A DNA stretch of 45,174 nt from Paracoccaceae bacterium (lineage in GTDB: Bacteria; Pseudomonadota; Alphaproteobacteria; Rhodobacterales; Rhodobacteraceae): NCBI GenBank assembly GCA_902554885.1, contig CACDPV010000011.1, forward strand, positions 1-45,174, given 5' to 3'. Numbering within the stretch: position 1 is the stretch's first letter; every line of letters starts with the position of its first letter. Positions 19,872 to 29,365 of the stretch are shown here, piece by piece. A program made the position numbers and the translations under genes. A model generated the notes under the pieces. The model had not been told where the DNA came from, searched no databases, and saw nothing but the letters and a program-made list of their open reading frames with translations.

Positions 19872-20939
19872 TTAAGTTATACTTTGTCCCTTTTCTGAAT
19901 CGAATATGTGCATATTTTCAGGACTCACAGTTAAATGAAGTGTTTCTCCCACTGCAAAGTTCCGTCGTTCACGCGAAACTAGTGTTATCTCTGATCCTTC
20001 TTTATCTCGAAGGACAACATGCGTTTCTGGGCCAGTTGGTTCTATTACAGAAGTTGTTGCAGTGATCCCGGCGTCAGCAATCATTAAGTTTTCTGGGCGT
20101 ACGCCAATTTTTATTTTCTGACCAGCGGAAACATGTTTTGTTTCTTTTAATGGAAGAGTACCACCTTTAAGATGCGCAACTAATTTATTTTCGTGTACTT
20201 CAACATTCCCACTAAAGAAATTCATAGCTGGGGATCCAATGAAACCGGCGACAAACTCATTTGCCGGATTATCGTAAAGGTCTAACGGGGAGCCAATTTG
20301 TTCGATAACACCGTTTTGTAAAACAACAATTTTATCAGCCATTGTCATAGCTTCAATTTGATCATGGGTTACATAAATAGTTGTTGTTTTTAAGCGTTGG
20401 TGCAGTTCTCTTATTTCTGTTCGCATTTGCACGCGAAGTTTTGCGTCTAGATTAGAAAGTGGTTCGTCAAAAAGAAAAACTTGCGGATCTCGCACAATTG
20501 CTCTCCCCATCGCTACACGTTGGCGTTGGCCACCAGATAAAGCTCTTGGATACCTATCTAAATATGGGATTAGCCCCAAAATTTCTGCTGCCTTTTGCAC
20601 CCTATCTTCAATATCATTTTTTGATAATCGCTTCATTCGAAGGGAGAAGGAAATATTACCTCGCACAGTTTTATGGGGGTATAACGCGTAGTTCTGAAAA
20701 ACCATAGCGATGTCGCGCTCGGCTGGAGGGAGATTGTTAACTAAGCGCTCGTTAATATGAATAGTTCCTCCACTTATGCTTTCTAAACCTGCTATCATTC
20801 TTAACAAGGTGGATTTTCCGCATCCAGAGGGGCCTACTAAAACCACAAATTCACCGTCGTGTATATCGATGTCTAAGCCATGTAAAACTTGCAGGTCATC
20901 GTAGGATTTTTTTAAATCGCGAACTGTAACCTCTGCCAT
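19872..20939 (-). CDS. Sugar ABC transporter ATP-binding protein, MsmX/UgpC type
   Basis: ATPase of a carbohydrate importer, 355 residues from ATG 20939. Walker A GPSGCGKS is at 36-43, signature LSGGQRQR near 133-140 and Walker B VFLFDEP near 153-159; the C-terminal third is a TOBE domain typical of the MalK/UgpC/MsmX group. The frame extends six codons upstream to a TTG, but the ATG gives the standard family start. It is divergent from the binding protein and permease genes, with which it must form one transporter, and the shared intergenic region holds a GntR-type palindrome. Confidence 0.92.
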   Translation of the reverse strand: MAEVTVRDLKKSYDDLQVLHGLDIDIHDGEFVVLVGPSGCGKSTLLRMIAGLESISGGTIHINERLVNNLPPAERDIAMVFQNYALYPHKTVRGNISFSLRMKRLSKNDIEDRVQKAAEILGLIPYLDRYPRALSGGQRQRVAMGRAIVRDPQVFLFDEPLSNLDAKLRVQMRTEIRELHQRLKTTTIYVTHDQIEAMTMADKIVVLQNGVIEQIGSPLDLYDNPANEFVAGFIGSPAMNFFSGNVEVHENKLVAHLKGGTLPLKETKHVSAGQKIKIGVRPENLMIADAGITATTSVIEPTGPETHVVLRDKEGSEITLVSRERRNFAVGETLHLTVSPENMHIFDSEKGQSIT

Positions 20940-21010
20940 GCTACTTAAACCTTTCAAATTTTTTCTCTCAACAGTTAATATTAAATTTTACGTCTGTCTA
21001 TTACTTTAGC

Positions 21011-21028
21011 ATACTAACATGTTAGAAG
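21011..21028. promoter_or_regulatory. Probable GntR operator, copy 1
   Basis: ATACTAACATGTTAGAAG matches 16 of 18 positions of the perfect palindrome beside the GntR gene at 31993-32010. It lies in the divergent region between the transporter ATPase operon (start 20939) and the binding protein operon (start 21147), where one bound dimer could control both. Assignment to this regulator is inference. Confidence 0.7.
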
Positions 21029-21146
21029 CTTGACTTGTTAAGCGGTCGCTGAGAAACTGTTAACATCAGTATTCAAGAGAATCTCTTTGAGATGATTTTG
21101 AACTTTTTGCTGAGTTACTAATTAGAGTTAAATGGGAGGTAGATCT

Positions 21147-22784
21147 GTGAAAGTAGACTTATATAATGCTATAGTTTCTGCGCAAATGAGCCGGCGTAAA
21201 ATGTTGAAGGGTTCGGCGAGTTTGGGTGCAGTTGCTGCAATGGGTGGCTTAGGAGGAGCTGCTAGTGCTGGTGCACACGGTGGTGTTCGAGCTGAAATTA
21301 TGAAAATCCCTGGTGTTGGGATGGGTTCACCTGGTGATCCTGAGTGGCAGAAAGTTGGCGAACTTTGCATGGGGCCCGTAAAGGAGCGCGTAGCGGAGGG
21401 AGAGTTCAAGGGGGTCGAGTTGACCTTTATGGGTTTGAATAACCAGAATTTGCACAATTTCCTTTTCAGAGGTTTCTTAAAACCTTGGGAAGCATACACA
21501 GGTGCTAAGATTAACTGGATCGATCTAGCTCAGGCTGATTATAATCCAAGACTGCAGCAGTCAATTGCTACCAAGACCGTTGACTTTGACATAATAGAAA
21601 TGGGTGCACCGTTTGAGGGTGATACTGCAGGTCAGGGTTTGTTGAATGAAATGCCAGGATGGGTAAAGGATCAAATTGAGTATGATGATTTGGTTGGATA
21701 CTTGCAGCCACCTGTAGGTACATGGGACGGAAAAGCCTACAGAATAAATATTGATGGTGATTGTCACACATTTTGTTACCGAAAGGACTACTTTGGTACT
21801 GGTTCGATTACTGGAAGAATGAATCCACCGAATACTTGGCAAGAAGTCAATCAGATTTCCAAAGATGTTGTTGGTAAGACAGATCCACTAACTGGACTGC
21901 CAGCGCATGGGTTTTTAGATCCTCTTAAAGGATGGGGTGGCTTTGGAATGTATTTCTTAACTGATAGAGCCGGACCTTATGTGAAGCATCCTGATGATCC
22001 TGCTTTCTTGTTTGATATTGATACCATGAAGCCTCGTATCAATAATCCAGGTTGGGTTCAGGCGATACAAGATGTAATGGACCTAATCAAAATAGAAGGA
22101 GCATACCCAGCAGATCAAATAAATGCCGATCCTGGTACTACTGGTTTCCAACAATTCCTTGCGGGGACCGGATCAATGCTTACATGGTGGGGTGATATTG
22201 GCTCAAATGCCCGAACATCGGATACTTCAGTAATAGGTGATGTGGTTGGCTTTAGTGCTATTCCAGGTTCGGACCGCGTATATAATCATGGTAAAGGCGC
22301 ATGGGAAAATACCTACAATGAAGCTCCAAACAATGCCTATCTAGGCTGGGGTGTCTATGTAACCAATCGTGTAGAGGGGGACGCTAAAAAGAGGAAAGCA
22401 GCATGGTCAGCCGCGGCGCATATCGGCGGTAAAGATATTTCGCTTTGGACCTCAGCCTATCCTTCTGGTTTCCAACCATATAGAAATTCACATTTTAATT
22501 ATGATGAGTGGGAAGCAGCAGGCTACGATAGGGCGTTTGTGGAAGATTATCTTGGTTCAAATCTTGATACTTATAATCATCCAAACTCTCTAAATGAGCC
22601 TAGAATCCCTGGTATCTTCCAATACTACTCTGTAGCAGAAGATGAGCTTGCGAAAGGCTATGCAGGACAGTATGGGTCTGCGCAAGAAACTGCTGATGCT
22701 ATAGCGGTGGCATGGGAAAAAATTACTGATCAAATTGGTCGTGAAAGCCAAATAAAGCTGTATAAAGCGGCGTTGGGGCTTTAA
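21147..22784 (+). CDS. Tat-exported sugar ABC transporter substrate-binding protein
   Basis: A periplasmic solute-binding protein for a carbohydrate, 545 residues, longer than the usual 400-450. GTG 21147 is chosen as the start: GGAGG at 21135-21139 is seven bases upstream, whereas the ATG at 21132 overlaps that site. The N terminus has a twin-arginine signal, SRRKMLKGSASLGAVAAMGG, with cleavage near ASAGA, so the protein is folded in the cytoplasm before export. Aromatic-rich stretches typical of sugar-binding proteins follow (MLTWWGDIGS, WGVYVTN). It heads the binding protein - permease - permease operon. The ligand is not evident; the locus context favours a fucose-like sugar or a glycoside. 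Confidence 0.88.
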   Translation: MKVDLYNAIVSAQMSRRKMLKGSASLGAVAAMGGLGGAASAGAHGGVRAEIMKIPGVGMGSPGDPEWQKVGELCMGPVKERVAEGEFKGVELTFMGLNNQNLHNFLFRGFLKPWEAYTGAKINWIDLAQADYNPRLQQSIATKTVDFDIIEMGAPFEGDTAGQGLLNEMPGWVKDQIEYDDLVGYLQPPVGTWDGKAYRINIDGDCHTFCYRKDYFGTGSITGRMNPPNTWQEVNQISKDVVGKTDPLTGLPAHGFLDPLKGWGGFGMYFLTDRAGPYVKHPDDPAFLFDIDTMKPRINNPGWVQAIQDVMDLIKIEGAYPADQINADPGTTGFQQFLAGTGSMLTWWGDIGSNARTSDTSVIGDVVGFSAIPGSDRVYNHGKGAWENTYNEAPNNAYLGWGVYVTNRVEGDAKKRKAAWSAAAHIGGKDISLWTSAYPSGFQPYRNSHFNYDEWEAAGYDRAFVEDYLGSNLDTYNHPNSLNEPRIPGIFQYYSVAEDELAKGYAGQYGSAQETADAIAVAWEKITDQIGRESQIKLYKAALGL

Positions 22785-22791
22785 TCAAAAA

Positions 22792-22827
22792 TTTGCGAGG
22801 CCGATATTTCAATTTCGGCCTCAGCAA
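22792..22827 (+). promoter_or_regulatory. Intra-operon hairpin after the binding protein gene
   Basis: GAGGCCGA 22797-22804 pairs perfectly with TCGGCCTC 22815-22822 around a ten-base loop; TTGC before and GCAA after extend the stem past a one-base bulge. There is no T run, so it is more likely an mRNA-stabilising or partial-termination element that keeps binding protein levels above permease levels. Confidence 0.65.
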
Positions 22828-22855
22828 TTAATACTATTTTACAGGAAAATAGTTC

Positions 22856-24043
22856 ATGAGCATAGAAGAAGGTGATAAGCTTCACGTTGTCACGGCTGAT
22901 GATATTTCAAACAATAAAAAACGATTAGGTAAATTCCTAGTTTGGGGCTCGGCCCTTATTTTAATTTTTACTCTTTTAATTCAGGCTTTAGATACAAATG
23001 CATATCTAACAATTGGTTTAGAAACATGGCGCCCATCACTATATGCTTATGTGTTGTGGGCTTTTTGTTTATGTGCTTCGCAAGTTTTAACTCGTGGAGA
23101 ACATGGAAAACGAGTTTTATTCGTGTTGCCTGCTGCTCTCTTTGTCATTTCTATGGTGGTTTTCCCGCTATTGTTTGGATTAGTAATAGCATTTTCAGAC
23201 TGGAATCTATCATCGCCAGATGGTCGAACTTTTAACGGTTGGGATAACGTAAGGCAAATGTGGGTTGACCCCTTTTATTGGAACGCCTTGAAGAATATGG
23301 TTTGGTATACCCTTGTTATTATACTCGAATATACCGTGGCATTTGGCCTCGCCATATTACTTAATGGTCAAATTCGAGGTCGTAAATTCTTTAGGGTAGC
23401 TTTTCTGTTGCCATTAATGCTTTCCCCTGTTGCTGTCAGCTGGATGATTGGTAAGTCAATGTTGGAAATAAGATTTGGTCCAATATCCCGCTTTTTACGC
23501 TGGCTTGCTTCTGAGCCGTCAACTGATCTTCCTTCGCTCTTGTACTATCCCGGAATGTATATTGCCGATCTTGCTCAATGGTTTGGCTGGGCTAGCCCCT
23601 CTTTTTTTGGTTCTGCTGGTATTGCTCGAGCAATGATAATGGCCATGGATGCGTGGACCTTCATACCTTTTATGATGATTATGATTTTGGCCGGGCTACA
23701 AGCTATTCCACGCGAGCTCTACGAAGCATCCGAAGTTGATGGTGCATCTAAATGGCGTCAGTTTCTCGAAATTACGTTTCCACTAATGTTGCCGGTTAGT
23801 ATTACAGCAGTTCTGATACGGATAATATTCAAGTTAAAACTCGCAGATATTATTATCAATATTACTTCAGGTGGGCCGGGAGGTGCTACAGATAGTGTTA
23901 CGAGTTTTATTTTTCGCGAGTATAGAGATCGATCAAACGTAGGCTATGGGACTTTATTGGCAATAGTATATTTGGTCATTATCGTGATAGCTATGACGGT
24001 TCTTATAAAACTCGCCGATAGATGGATGAAGCCAAGGTATTAG
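22856..24043 (+). CDS. Sugar ABC transporter permease, MalF type
   Basis: An inner-membrane permease of 395 residues. An N-terminal extension with about two or three extra membrane segments (residues 28-80) precedes the usual six-helix core, as in MalF-like subunits. The EAA loop (ELYEASEVDGASKWRQF) is near residues 285-301. AGGA at 22843-22846 is the likely ribosome binding site. The next permease starts one base after its stop. Confidence 0.9.
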   Translation: MSIEEGDKLHVVTADDISNNKKRLGKFLVWGSALILIFTLLIQALDTNAYLTIGLETWRPSLYAYVLWAFCLCASQVLTRGEHGKRVLFVLPAALFVISMVVFPLLFGLVIAFSDWNLSSPDGRTFNGWDNVRQMWVDPFYWNALKNMVWYTLVIILEYTVAFGLAILLNGQIRGRKFFRVAFLLPLMLSPVAVSWMIGKSMLEIRFGPISRFLRWLASEPSTDLPSLLYYPGMYIADLAQWFGWASPSFFGSAGIARAMIMAMDAWTFIPFMMIMILAGLQAIPRELYEASEVDGASKWRQFLEITFPLMLPVSITAVLIRIIFKLKLADIIINITSGGPGGATDSVTSFIFREYRDRSNVGYGTLLAIVYLVIIVIAMTVLIKLADRWMKPRY

Positions 24044-24044
24044 A

Positions 24045-24962
24045 ATGAGTAATCAAATTTTTAGAGATAGTGATAGCGATCGGCAATTTTCAGCATCTTG
24101 GTTTACGGGTCGCGTGTTTGTTTACTCTATTCTTTTGCTCTGGGCGTTTATATGTCTTTTTCCCATTTATTGGACAATTACGACTTCATTTAAAATGGCT
24201 CCGGATGTAATGAAAGGTAATATAATCCCTTGGCTTGACTTTACTCCCAAGTGGCTTGGGTGGCGGTCTCTGGGTCTATCACCAGAGACAATTGGAATTG
24301 AGTCTACCGTAAGAGAAGAGTTTCTTAAACGTTTCTGGAACTCCGCCATAGTTTCGGTTTGCTCCTCGATACTCGCGGTTGGCTTGGGGAGTTGTGCTGC
24401 GTATGGCTTGTCCCGCTTTAATTATCGATTTGGTTTTATGAGGAATTCTGACATTTCATTTTTCTTCTTGAGCCAGCTTATATTGCCCCCGGTTGTGCTT
24501 GCGCTGCCTTTTTTGGTTTTGTATAAATCTCTAAACCTTTTAGACACGCGCATTGGGTTAATTCTACTATATACGCTGACGGTTTTACCGATCGTGATAT
24601 GGATTATGCGAGATCAATTCAGTTCGATACCTACCGAGCTTGAAGAAGCAGCACTAGTTGACGGTTTGTCGATTTGGGGTGCGTTTACAACAATTATAAT
24701 GCCCATAGCACTGCCAGGTATGGTTGCAGCATTTATCTTATCTCTGGTTCTTACTTGGAATGAGTATTTTTTTGCTGCATTATTAACATCTTCTCATGCA
24801 AAAACATTACCCGTTATGGTGGCTAGCCAAACCGGTTCACAGGGTATTTCATGGTGGTCTATGGCTGCATTATCATTTGCAGCTATTCTTCCTTTAATTG
24901 TAATTGCCATCATACTTGAGAGATACATTATCAAAGGTATGGCTGCTGGTGCGGTGAAATAA
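24045..24962 (+). CDS. Sugar ABC transporter permease, MalG type
   Basis: The second permease of the carbohydrate importer, 305 residues, with six membrane segments and the EAA loop ELEEAALVDGLSIWGAF near residues 199-215. It is coupled to the preceding permease (one-base gap) and ends convergently 18 bp from the FGGY kinase gene. Together with the preceding permease, the binding protein and the divergent ATPase it makes a complete importer. Confidence 0.92.
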   Translation: MSNQIFRDSDSDRQFSASWFTGRVFVYSILLLWAFICLFPIYWTITTSFKMAPDVMKGNIIPWLDFTPKWLGWRSLGLSPETIGIESTVREEFLKRFWNSAIVSVCSSILAVGLGSCAAYGLSRFNYRFGFMRNSDISFFFLSQLILPPVVLALPFLVLYKSLNLLDTRIGLILLYTLTVLPIVIWIMRDQFSSIPTELEEAALVDGLSIWGAFTTIIMPIALPGMVAAFILSLVLTWNEYFFAALLTSSHAKTLPVMVASQTGSQGISWWSMAALSFAAILPLIVIAIILERYIIKGMAAGAVK

Positions 24963-24980
24963 ACTTACAATGTATCCAAG

Positions 24981-26477
24981 TTACGCGGAGTCAGAAATGG
25001 CGTGTGCAATCTCTTTAGAGCTTTCATAAAGCTGCCTGAAAAGTTTGTTTTTTTCAACATGAAATGCCGAGTGCCGTGTTTTTATTTTGGATAGTGCAGG
25101 GTTCCACCTTGTTATGTCGCGTTGAGAAACTGCTCCCACCGCAAGCGCTGCCAAAAAGGCGTTTCCGTAGCTGGCCCCAGTACTTTTTTCAGATACAACT
25201 TGATCAATTTTACTGAAATCAGAGGTTGCTTGCATCCAGATATTATTTTTGGTCCCACCTCCGACAGCCATAACCTTTCTGGGTTTTTGTCCAATAGCTT
25301 CGTACGTTTCAAACACTTGTGCAGTTCCCATTGCAATACCTTCTAGGAATGCTCTGAAAATATCTCCCCGATTATGGGTTAAGTCCAAACCAAAAATTGC
25401 ACCCCTTGCTTTCGGGTCATGAATTGGAGTTCGTTCTCCTGAGAAGTAAGGTAAGACAATCAGGCCCTTTGAGCCAGGCGGTGACTGCGATGCTTCAGCT
25501 GCTAGTATTTCAAAAGCTTTGTCTTTGGGTATCTCTTTTGCAAAATTATCTCTAAACCAGTGTGTGAGTGTCCCCGACGTTGCTAAACCGGCCATGGATC
25601 CATGTAAGTCTTTAAAAAGCCAAGGTGCATACCACAGGCGCTCATCTATTATTTTTTCATTGGTAACTTGAATTATAAAAATTGTGGATCCGTACATCAT
25701 CATCATGTCGCCAGCACTACAAACGCCTACGCTAATTGCTTCTGCAGCAGCATCAATTGTGCCAACCGTTACGGGTGTTCCCGTTGCGAGGCCGGTTTCT
25801 TTTGATGCTACTTTTGAGACATAGCCAGCAATTTCAGTTGTCCACTTAAGTTTTGGGAGACGTTCAATCTCAATTATATTTTTAGTTAAAGCATCAGTCC
25901 ATTTGAGATTTTTTATATCATATAAAGGGGTAAAATTGGCTGCAGTATAATGATCTATAACGCTTTCGTCGGTTAGTTTCTGGACAAGATAAGATGTCGA
26001 AGATAAAATTTTATGAGCCTTTTTATAAATCTCAGGACAATTTTTTTTGAGCCAGAGTATTTTAGGGCCAACAGATTGAGAGGTTAGGGCATTTCCACAG
26101 TTCTGCAGTATCTTTTCTTCTCCTAGCTCTTTATTTAGCTCTCTAATCTCTTTTTCGGCTCTTGTATCTACGCCATACAAAACCGCATTCATTAAGGGGT
26201 CACCTTCATAAGAAACTGGGAGCATACAAGGGCCAATTGCAGAAGTGGCAATGCACGAAATATCATCAGGATTTATTTTTGAGGCTTTAAGTATCTTTTT
26301 TGTAATTTTAACAAAATCGTTCCACCAATCTTCTTCAGGTCTATGTTCTGCCCATCCGGGTTCGGGTACCAACATTTTATGAGGGTGGGTCGCACTTGTA
26401 ATTATATCTCCCTCTTTGTCAGTCAAAACTCCTTTTGACTCATAAGTTCCAATATCAATGCCTAAAAAATATTGCAT
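24981..26477 (-). CDS. FGGY-family carbohydrate kinase, xylulokinase-like
   Basis: Phosphorylates a sugar or polyol with ATP. The 498 residues show the two-lobe FGGY layout: the phosphate-1 motif GIDIGTYESKG at the N terminus, the substrate-loop region GTIDAAAEAISVG, and the C-terminal adenosine motif VGGGTKNNIWMQ. Similarity is closest to xylulokinase, but these sequences do not fix the substrate. It is the last gene of a BtpA - M42 peptidase - kinase operon, nine bases after the peptidase stop. Confidence 0.85.
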   Translation of the reverse strand: MQYFLGIDIGTYESKGVLTDKEGDIITSATHPHKMLVPEPGWAEHRPEEDWWNDFVKITKKILKASKINPDDISCIATSAIGPCMLPVSYEGDPLMNAVLYGVDTRAEKEIRELNKELGEEKILQNCGNALTSQSVGPKILWLKKNCPEIYKKAHKILSSTSYLVQKLTDESVIDHYTAANFTPLYDIKNLKWTDALTKNIIEIERLPKLKWTTEIAGYVSKVASKETGLATGTPVTVGTIDAAAEAISVGVCSAGDMMMMYGSTIFIIQVTNEKIIDERLWYAPWLFKDLHGSMAGLATSGTLTHWFRDNFAKEIPKDKAFEILAAEASQSPPGSKGLIVLPYFSGERTPIHDPKARGAIFGLDLTHNRGDIFRAFLEGIAMGTAQVFETYEAIGQKPRKVMAVGGGTKNNIWMQATSDFSKIDQVVSEKSTGASYGNAFLAALAVGAVSQRDITRWNPALSKIKTRHSAFHVEKNKLFRQLYESSKEIAHAISDSA

Positions 26478-26486
26478 AGGTGCATT

Positions 26487-27575
26487 TTAACTCCGAATTA
26501 ACGAGAACTCGTTAGTTATATTTGATAGAGCTGTTTCCAACAAAACCTCTAATGAAACCAGATCATTTACGTTACATATTTCTAGACTTGAATGGCTATT
26601 ACGCAAAGGAAAGCCTATATCTATCGATGCAACGCCGTTTCCCAGCTGCTGGACATATGATAGATCAGTCAGAACTCCTACCTGAGCACTTCGCTGTAAT
26701 TTTATTTTTTTTTGCTCTGCACTTAATTCCATCAGTTCTACGAGACTTGGATGAGGTATGACCCCATTTAATGTGCCTCTACCGTGAAAAGAAAATAATG
26801 ACATGCCGGGGCCTTCCCCAAGAATCATATCACCGTATTCGGTTGTTTCCGGAGTGTCAGTAGCAAGCATCAAATCAAGTTGAATTGCAATATCTGGTTT
26901 GATCTGGTGGGCTGCACTCATTGCGCCCCGAAGGTTAAACTCTTCCTGAACTGAAAATACGATGTGAACTGTTGGGCCACTTTTTCTTTTTTTAAGGTGC
27001 CTAGCTAATTCTAAAAGAACTGCGCAGCCTGCTCGGTCATCTACTGATGTCCCAGCTATGCAGTCATTTTTCATTTCAACAGTTTGCGGTTTATATACTA
27101 CAGGTGACCCAATTTTTATACCGTGCTTTTCTACCTCGAGCTTACTTTTTAATCCGGTATCAATACTGATTTCAGATGCTTTTGGAACATAGTACTTCTC
27201 ATCAGGCTCGGTAATATGATGACTTTTGTTATAGATGATACCTTCAAGGTAAGGCTTTTGTTTAGAATACAAAAGAACTGCTTGTGATAATAGGGCTCGC
27301 TCTGGAACTCCTCCCATTCTCACCACATTGATATTACCATCATCGTTAATTTTGCGGACGACAAATCCTAATTGATCCATATGGGCAAATACCATTACAG
27401 ATGGACCCACATCCCCTTTGAAAGTTGAAATTAGGTTTCCAAGGCGATCTGAAGAGCTCTGTATTCCTTCAGATTCAAGTTTTGTTCTAATTTCAGCACG
27501 AATAAGGTCTTCATGGCCGGATAATCCAGGTACCATCATTAATTCCAGTAAATCTGATTTTATGCGAGCTTTCAT
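26487..27575 (-). CDS. M42-family zinc peptidase, SgcX-like
   Basis: A 362-residue protein of the M42 family (glutamyl/deblocking aminopeptidases, once called endoglucanases). The zinc ligands are present in order: FAHMDQLG, VDDRAG, QEEFNLRGA, LDLMLATD and a C-terminal HSSLE. Its start overlaps the BtpA gene by four bases. In E. coli the M42 member SgcX is encoded near the BtpA-family protein SgcQ in a sugar PTS locus, and the same pair is seen here in an ABC transporter locus. Its real substrate in such settings is unknown. Confidence 0.87.
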   Translation of the reverse strand: MKARIKSDLLELMMVPGLSGHEDLIRAEIRTKLESEGIQSSSDRLGNLISTFKGDVGPSVMVFAHMDQLGFVVRKINDDGNINVVRMGGVPERALLSQAVLLYSKQKPYLEGIIYNKSHHITEPDEKYYVPKASEISIDTGLKSKLEVEKHGIKIGSPVVYKPQTVEMKNDCIAGTSVDDRAGCAVLLELARHLKKRKSGPTVHIVFSVQEEFNLRGAMSAAHQIKPDIAIQLDLMLATDTPETTEYGDMILGEGPGMSLFSFHGRGTLNGVIPHPSLVELMELSAEQKKIKLQRSAQVGVLTDLSYVQQLGNGVASIDIGFPLRNSHSSLEICNVNDLVSLEVLLETALSNITNEFSLIRS

Positions 27576-28375
27576 CTTATTTTGTTTACCAATTCCATAA
27601 ATGATTTGGCACGATCTGGGTCAACTGGGTTCCATGTATTGCCATCAACTTTCAAAGCTGATCCAATTATACATCCATCTGCAATGTTAAAAACCTTTTC
27701 CACCGTGTTTTGCGTTACGCCGGTGTTGGCCAACACTGGTGTTTGAGGAAGGGCTTTCTTCACGCTTTCTAAATCCTTTAATTTAGCAGCCTCACCCGTA
27801 ATTGCACCAGATACCAAAACAGCATCAGGTATGGATGAGAAAACTGCACTTCTTGCTCTGTCTGCCAATGGTCTTTGGTCCAGGCTATCCGCAAATTCAG
27901 CTGACACATTAAAAAGCGTGATCACCTTATCTATCCCGAGGCGTTTTCTATACCTCAATGCTTTGCCAGCATTAGGAGCCCAAAAGCCCATATCTGAAGC
28001 ATAGGTGCCTGTGAATATTTCGCGGACAAAAGCAGCTCCAGTAGCGGCAGCCAGTGCCATTGTTGAGATTGGATCCCACAAGACATTAACGCCAAAGGGT
28101 ATTTTAATATCATCTTTGAGACGTCCTATTATATAAGCCATTGACGCCGTTGATGCGGTATCTACGTTAAATTCATAAGGGCGGTCATTTTCATTACCAA
28201 ACATTACAGCATCAACTCCAGCATCCTGTAGTGCAATTAAGTCTTTATGTGCACTTTTTAAAATTCCGTCTAATCCGCCATCTTCATTATAAAGTGGTGT
28301 ACCAGGAAGAGCACCAAGATGAACCATTGCGATCACAGGTTTTTCTTCTTTGAAAACACTTTTAAAATTTTTCAA
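27572..28375 (-). CDS. BtpA/SgcQ-family TIM-barrel protein
   Basis: A 267-residue member of the BtpA/SgcQ family (MVHLGALPGTPLY at the N terminus, VNVLWDP, VSGAITGE, LANTGV, GCIIGSALK near the C terminus). The C-terminal pattern resembles a phosphate-binding TIM-barrel site. BtpA was first described in cyanobacterial photosystem I assembly, but SgcQ-type members occur in sugar loci and probably act on sugar phosphates or nucleoside-like compounds. TTG 28375 is taken as the start, with AGGGG six bases upstream. It heads the operon with the M42 peptidase and FGGY kinase. Confidence 0.85.
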   Translation of the reverse strand: MKNFKSVFKEEKPVIAMVHLGALPGTPLYNEDGGLDGILKSAHKDLIALQDAGVDAVMFGNENDRPYEFNVDTASTASMAYIIGRLKDDIKIPFGVNVLWDPISTMALAAATGAAFVREIFTGTYASDMGFWAPNAGKALRYRKRLGIDKVITLFNVSAEFADSLDQRPLADRARSAVFSSIPDAVLVSGAITGEAAKLKDLESVKKALPQTPVLANTGVTQNTVEKVFNIADGCIIGSALKVDGNTWNPVDPDRAKSFMELVNKIR

Positions 28376-28525
28376 CTCTGACCCCTAATTTTTAATGTTT
28401 GAAATAGCTTACCGTTAATTAAATCTCTACCCAAGGATATTTTATGGAATTAGCCAATAAAATAATTATGATGACCTAAAGACTTTTAGATTGATAAAAA
28501 ATTATATTTCGAAGTGGAAGAGTAA
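28376..28525. promoter_or_regulatory. Divergent promoter region between BtpA and lactonase genes
   Basis: A 150-bp AT-rich region between outward-facing genes must hold both promoters. I found no copy of the GntR palindrome here, so these two transcripts may be under separate control. Confidence 0.4.
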
Positions 28526-29365
28526 ATGAAAATTGATGCTCATCAACATTTCTGGAATCCAGCTAGGGGAGATTATAGCTGGATGCCTGAGGATAATAAA
28601 ATTCTCTACAGAAGTTATTTACAAAATGATTTGGAACCATATTTAAGAAAACTTGAAATAGATAAGACAATATTGGTTCAGGCAGCGCCAAGTATTGAAG
28701 AAACCGAGTATCTTTTGGGGTTAGCGGACTCCTCATCGTTTGTTGCTGGAGTTGTAGGCTGGATAAATTTTGAAAATCCAAATGACTATGCCCAGTTAGA
28801 GCGTTTGTCAAAACATCCAAAATTTGTTGGGGTACGTCCAATGGTGCAGGATATTCCAGATAGAAATTGGATTCTTCGTAAAGATATTAGATGGGCATTT
28901 GACGCTATCGAAGAACTGGATCTAACATTTGACGCTTTAGGGTTCCCTCAACATCTTGAGAACTTTCAACAATGTTTGCTGAAGCATAAAGAAATGAGAG
29001 CAGTTATTGATCACTTTATGAAGCCTCAAATACAAGATCACTCAGAAGATCATTTTAAGTTCTGGGCAGATGGTATCTCGGCATTAGCTGAAGATACATC
29101 AGCATATATAAAGTTCTCAGGTTTAATCACAGAAGCAACTCAAGAGTGGACTACTGATGTCTTGCAGCCATACGTAGAGCATATTTTACATAAATTTGGA
29201 GCAAGTAGAATGTTGTGGGGCTCAGATTGGCCAGTATGCCGATTGCGTGCGGAATATGATGTTTGGCATGCAGCAGCCTCTGAATTAACTGCTCATTTAT
29301 CGAATGATGATAAAGCTCATGTATTTGGACAAAATGCTATTACAGCATACAAACTACTGGTTTAA
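28526..29365 (+). CDS. Amidohydrolase, probable L-fuconolactonase
   Basis: A COG3618-type amidohydrolase of 279 residues that would open a sugar 1,5-lactone to the aldonic acid. It has DAHQHFW at the N terminus, VGVRPMVQD, VIDHFMKP, KFSGL and the C-terminal GSDWPV with the metal or proton-transfer Asp; this set matches characterised L-fuconolactonases and related lactonases. GGAAGAG precedes the ATG. It stands alone on the plus strand between two minus-strand operons, and its 3' end overlaps the PfkB kinase gene convergently by 12 bp. Substrates such as L-rhamnono- or L-galactonolactone are also possible. Confidence 0.85.
   Translation: MKIDAHQHFWNPARGDYSWMPEDNKILYRSYLQNDLEPYLRKLEIDKTILVQAAPSIEETEYLLGLADSSSFVAGVVGWINFENPNDYAQLERLSKHPKFVGVRPMVQDIPDRNWILRKDIRWAFDAIEELDLTFDALGFPQHLENFQQCLLKHKEMRAVIDHFMKPQIQDHSEDHFKFWADGISALAEDTSAYIKFSGLITEATQEWTTDVLQPYVEHILHKFGASRMLWGSDWPVCRLRAEYDVWHAAASELTAHLSNDDKAHVFGQNAITAYKLLV

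Noticed and set aside
21561-21842. Antisense frames inside the sugar-binding protein gene
   Set aside because: They are complementary-strand shadows of a well-supported coding sequence.
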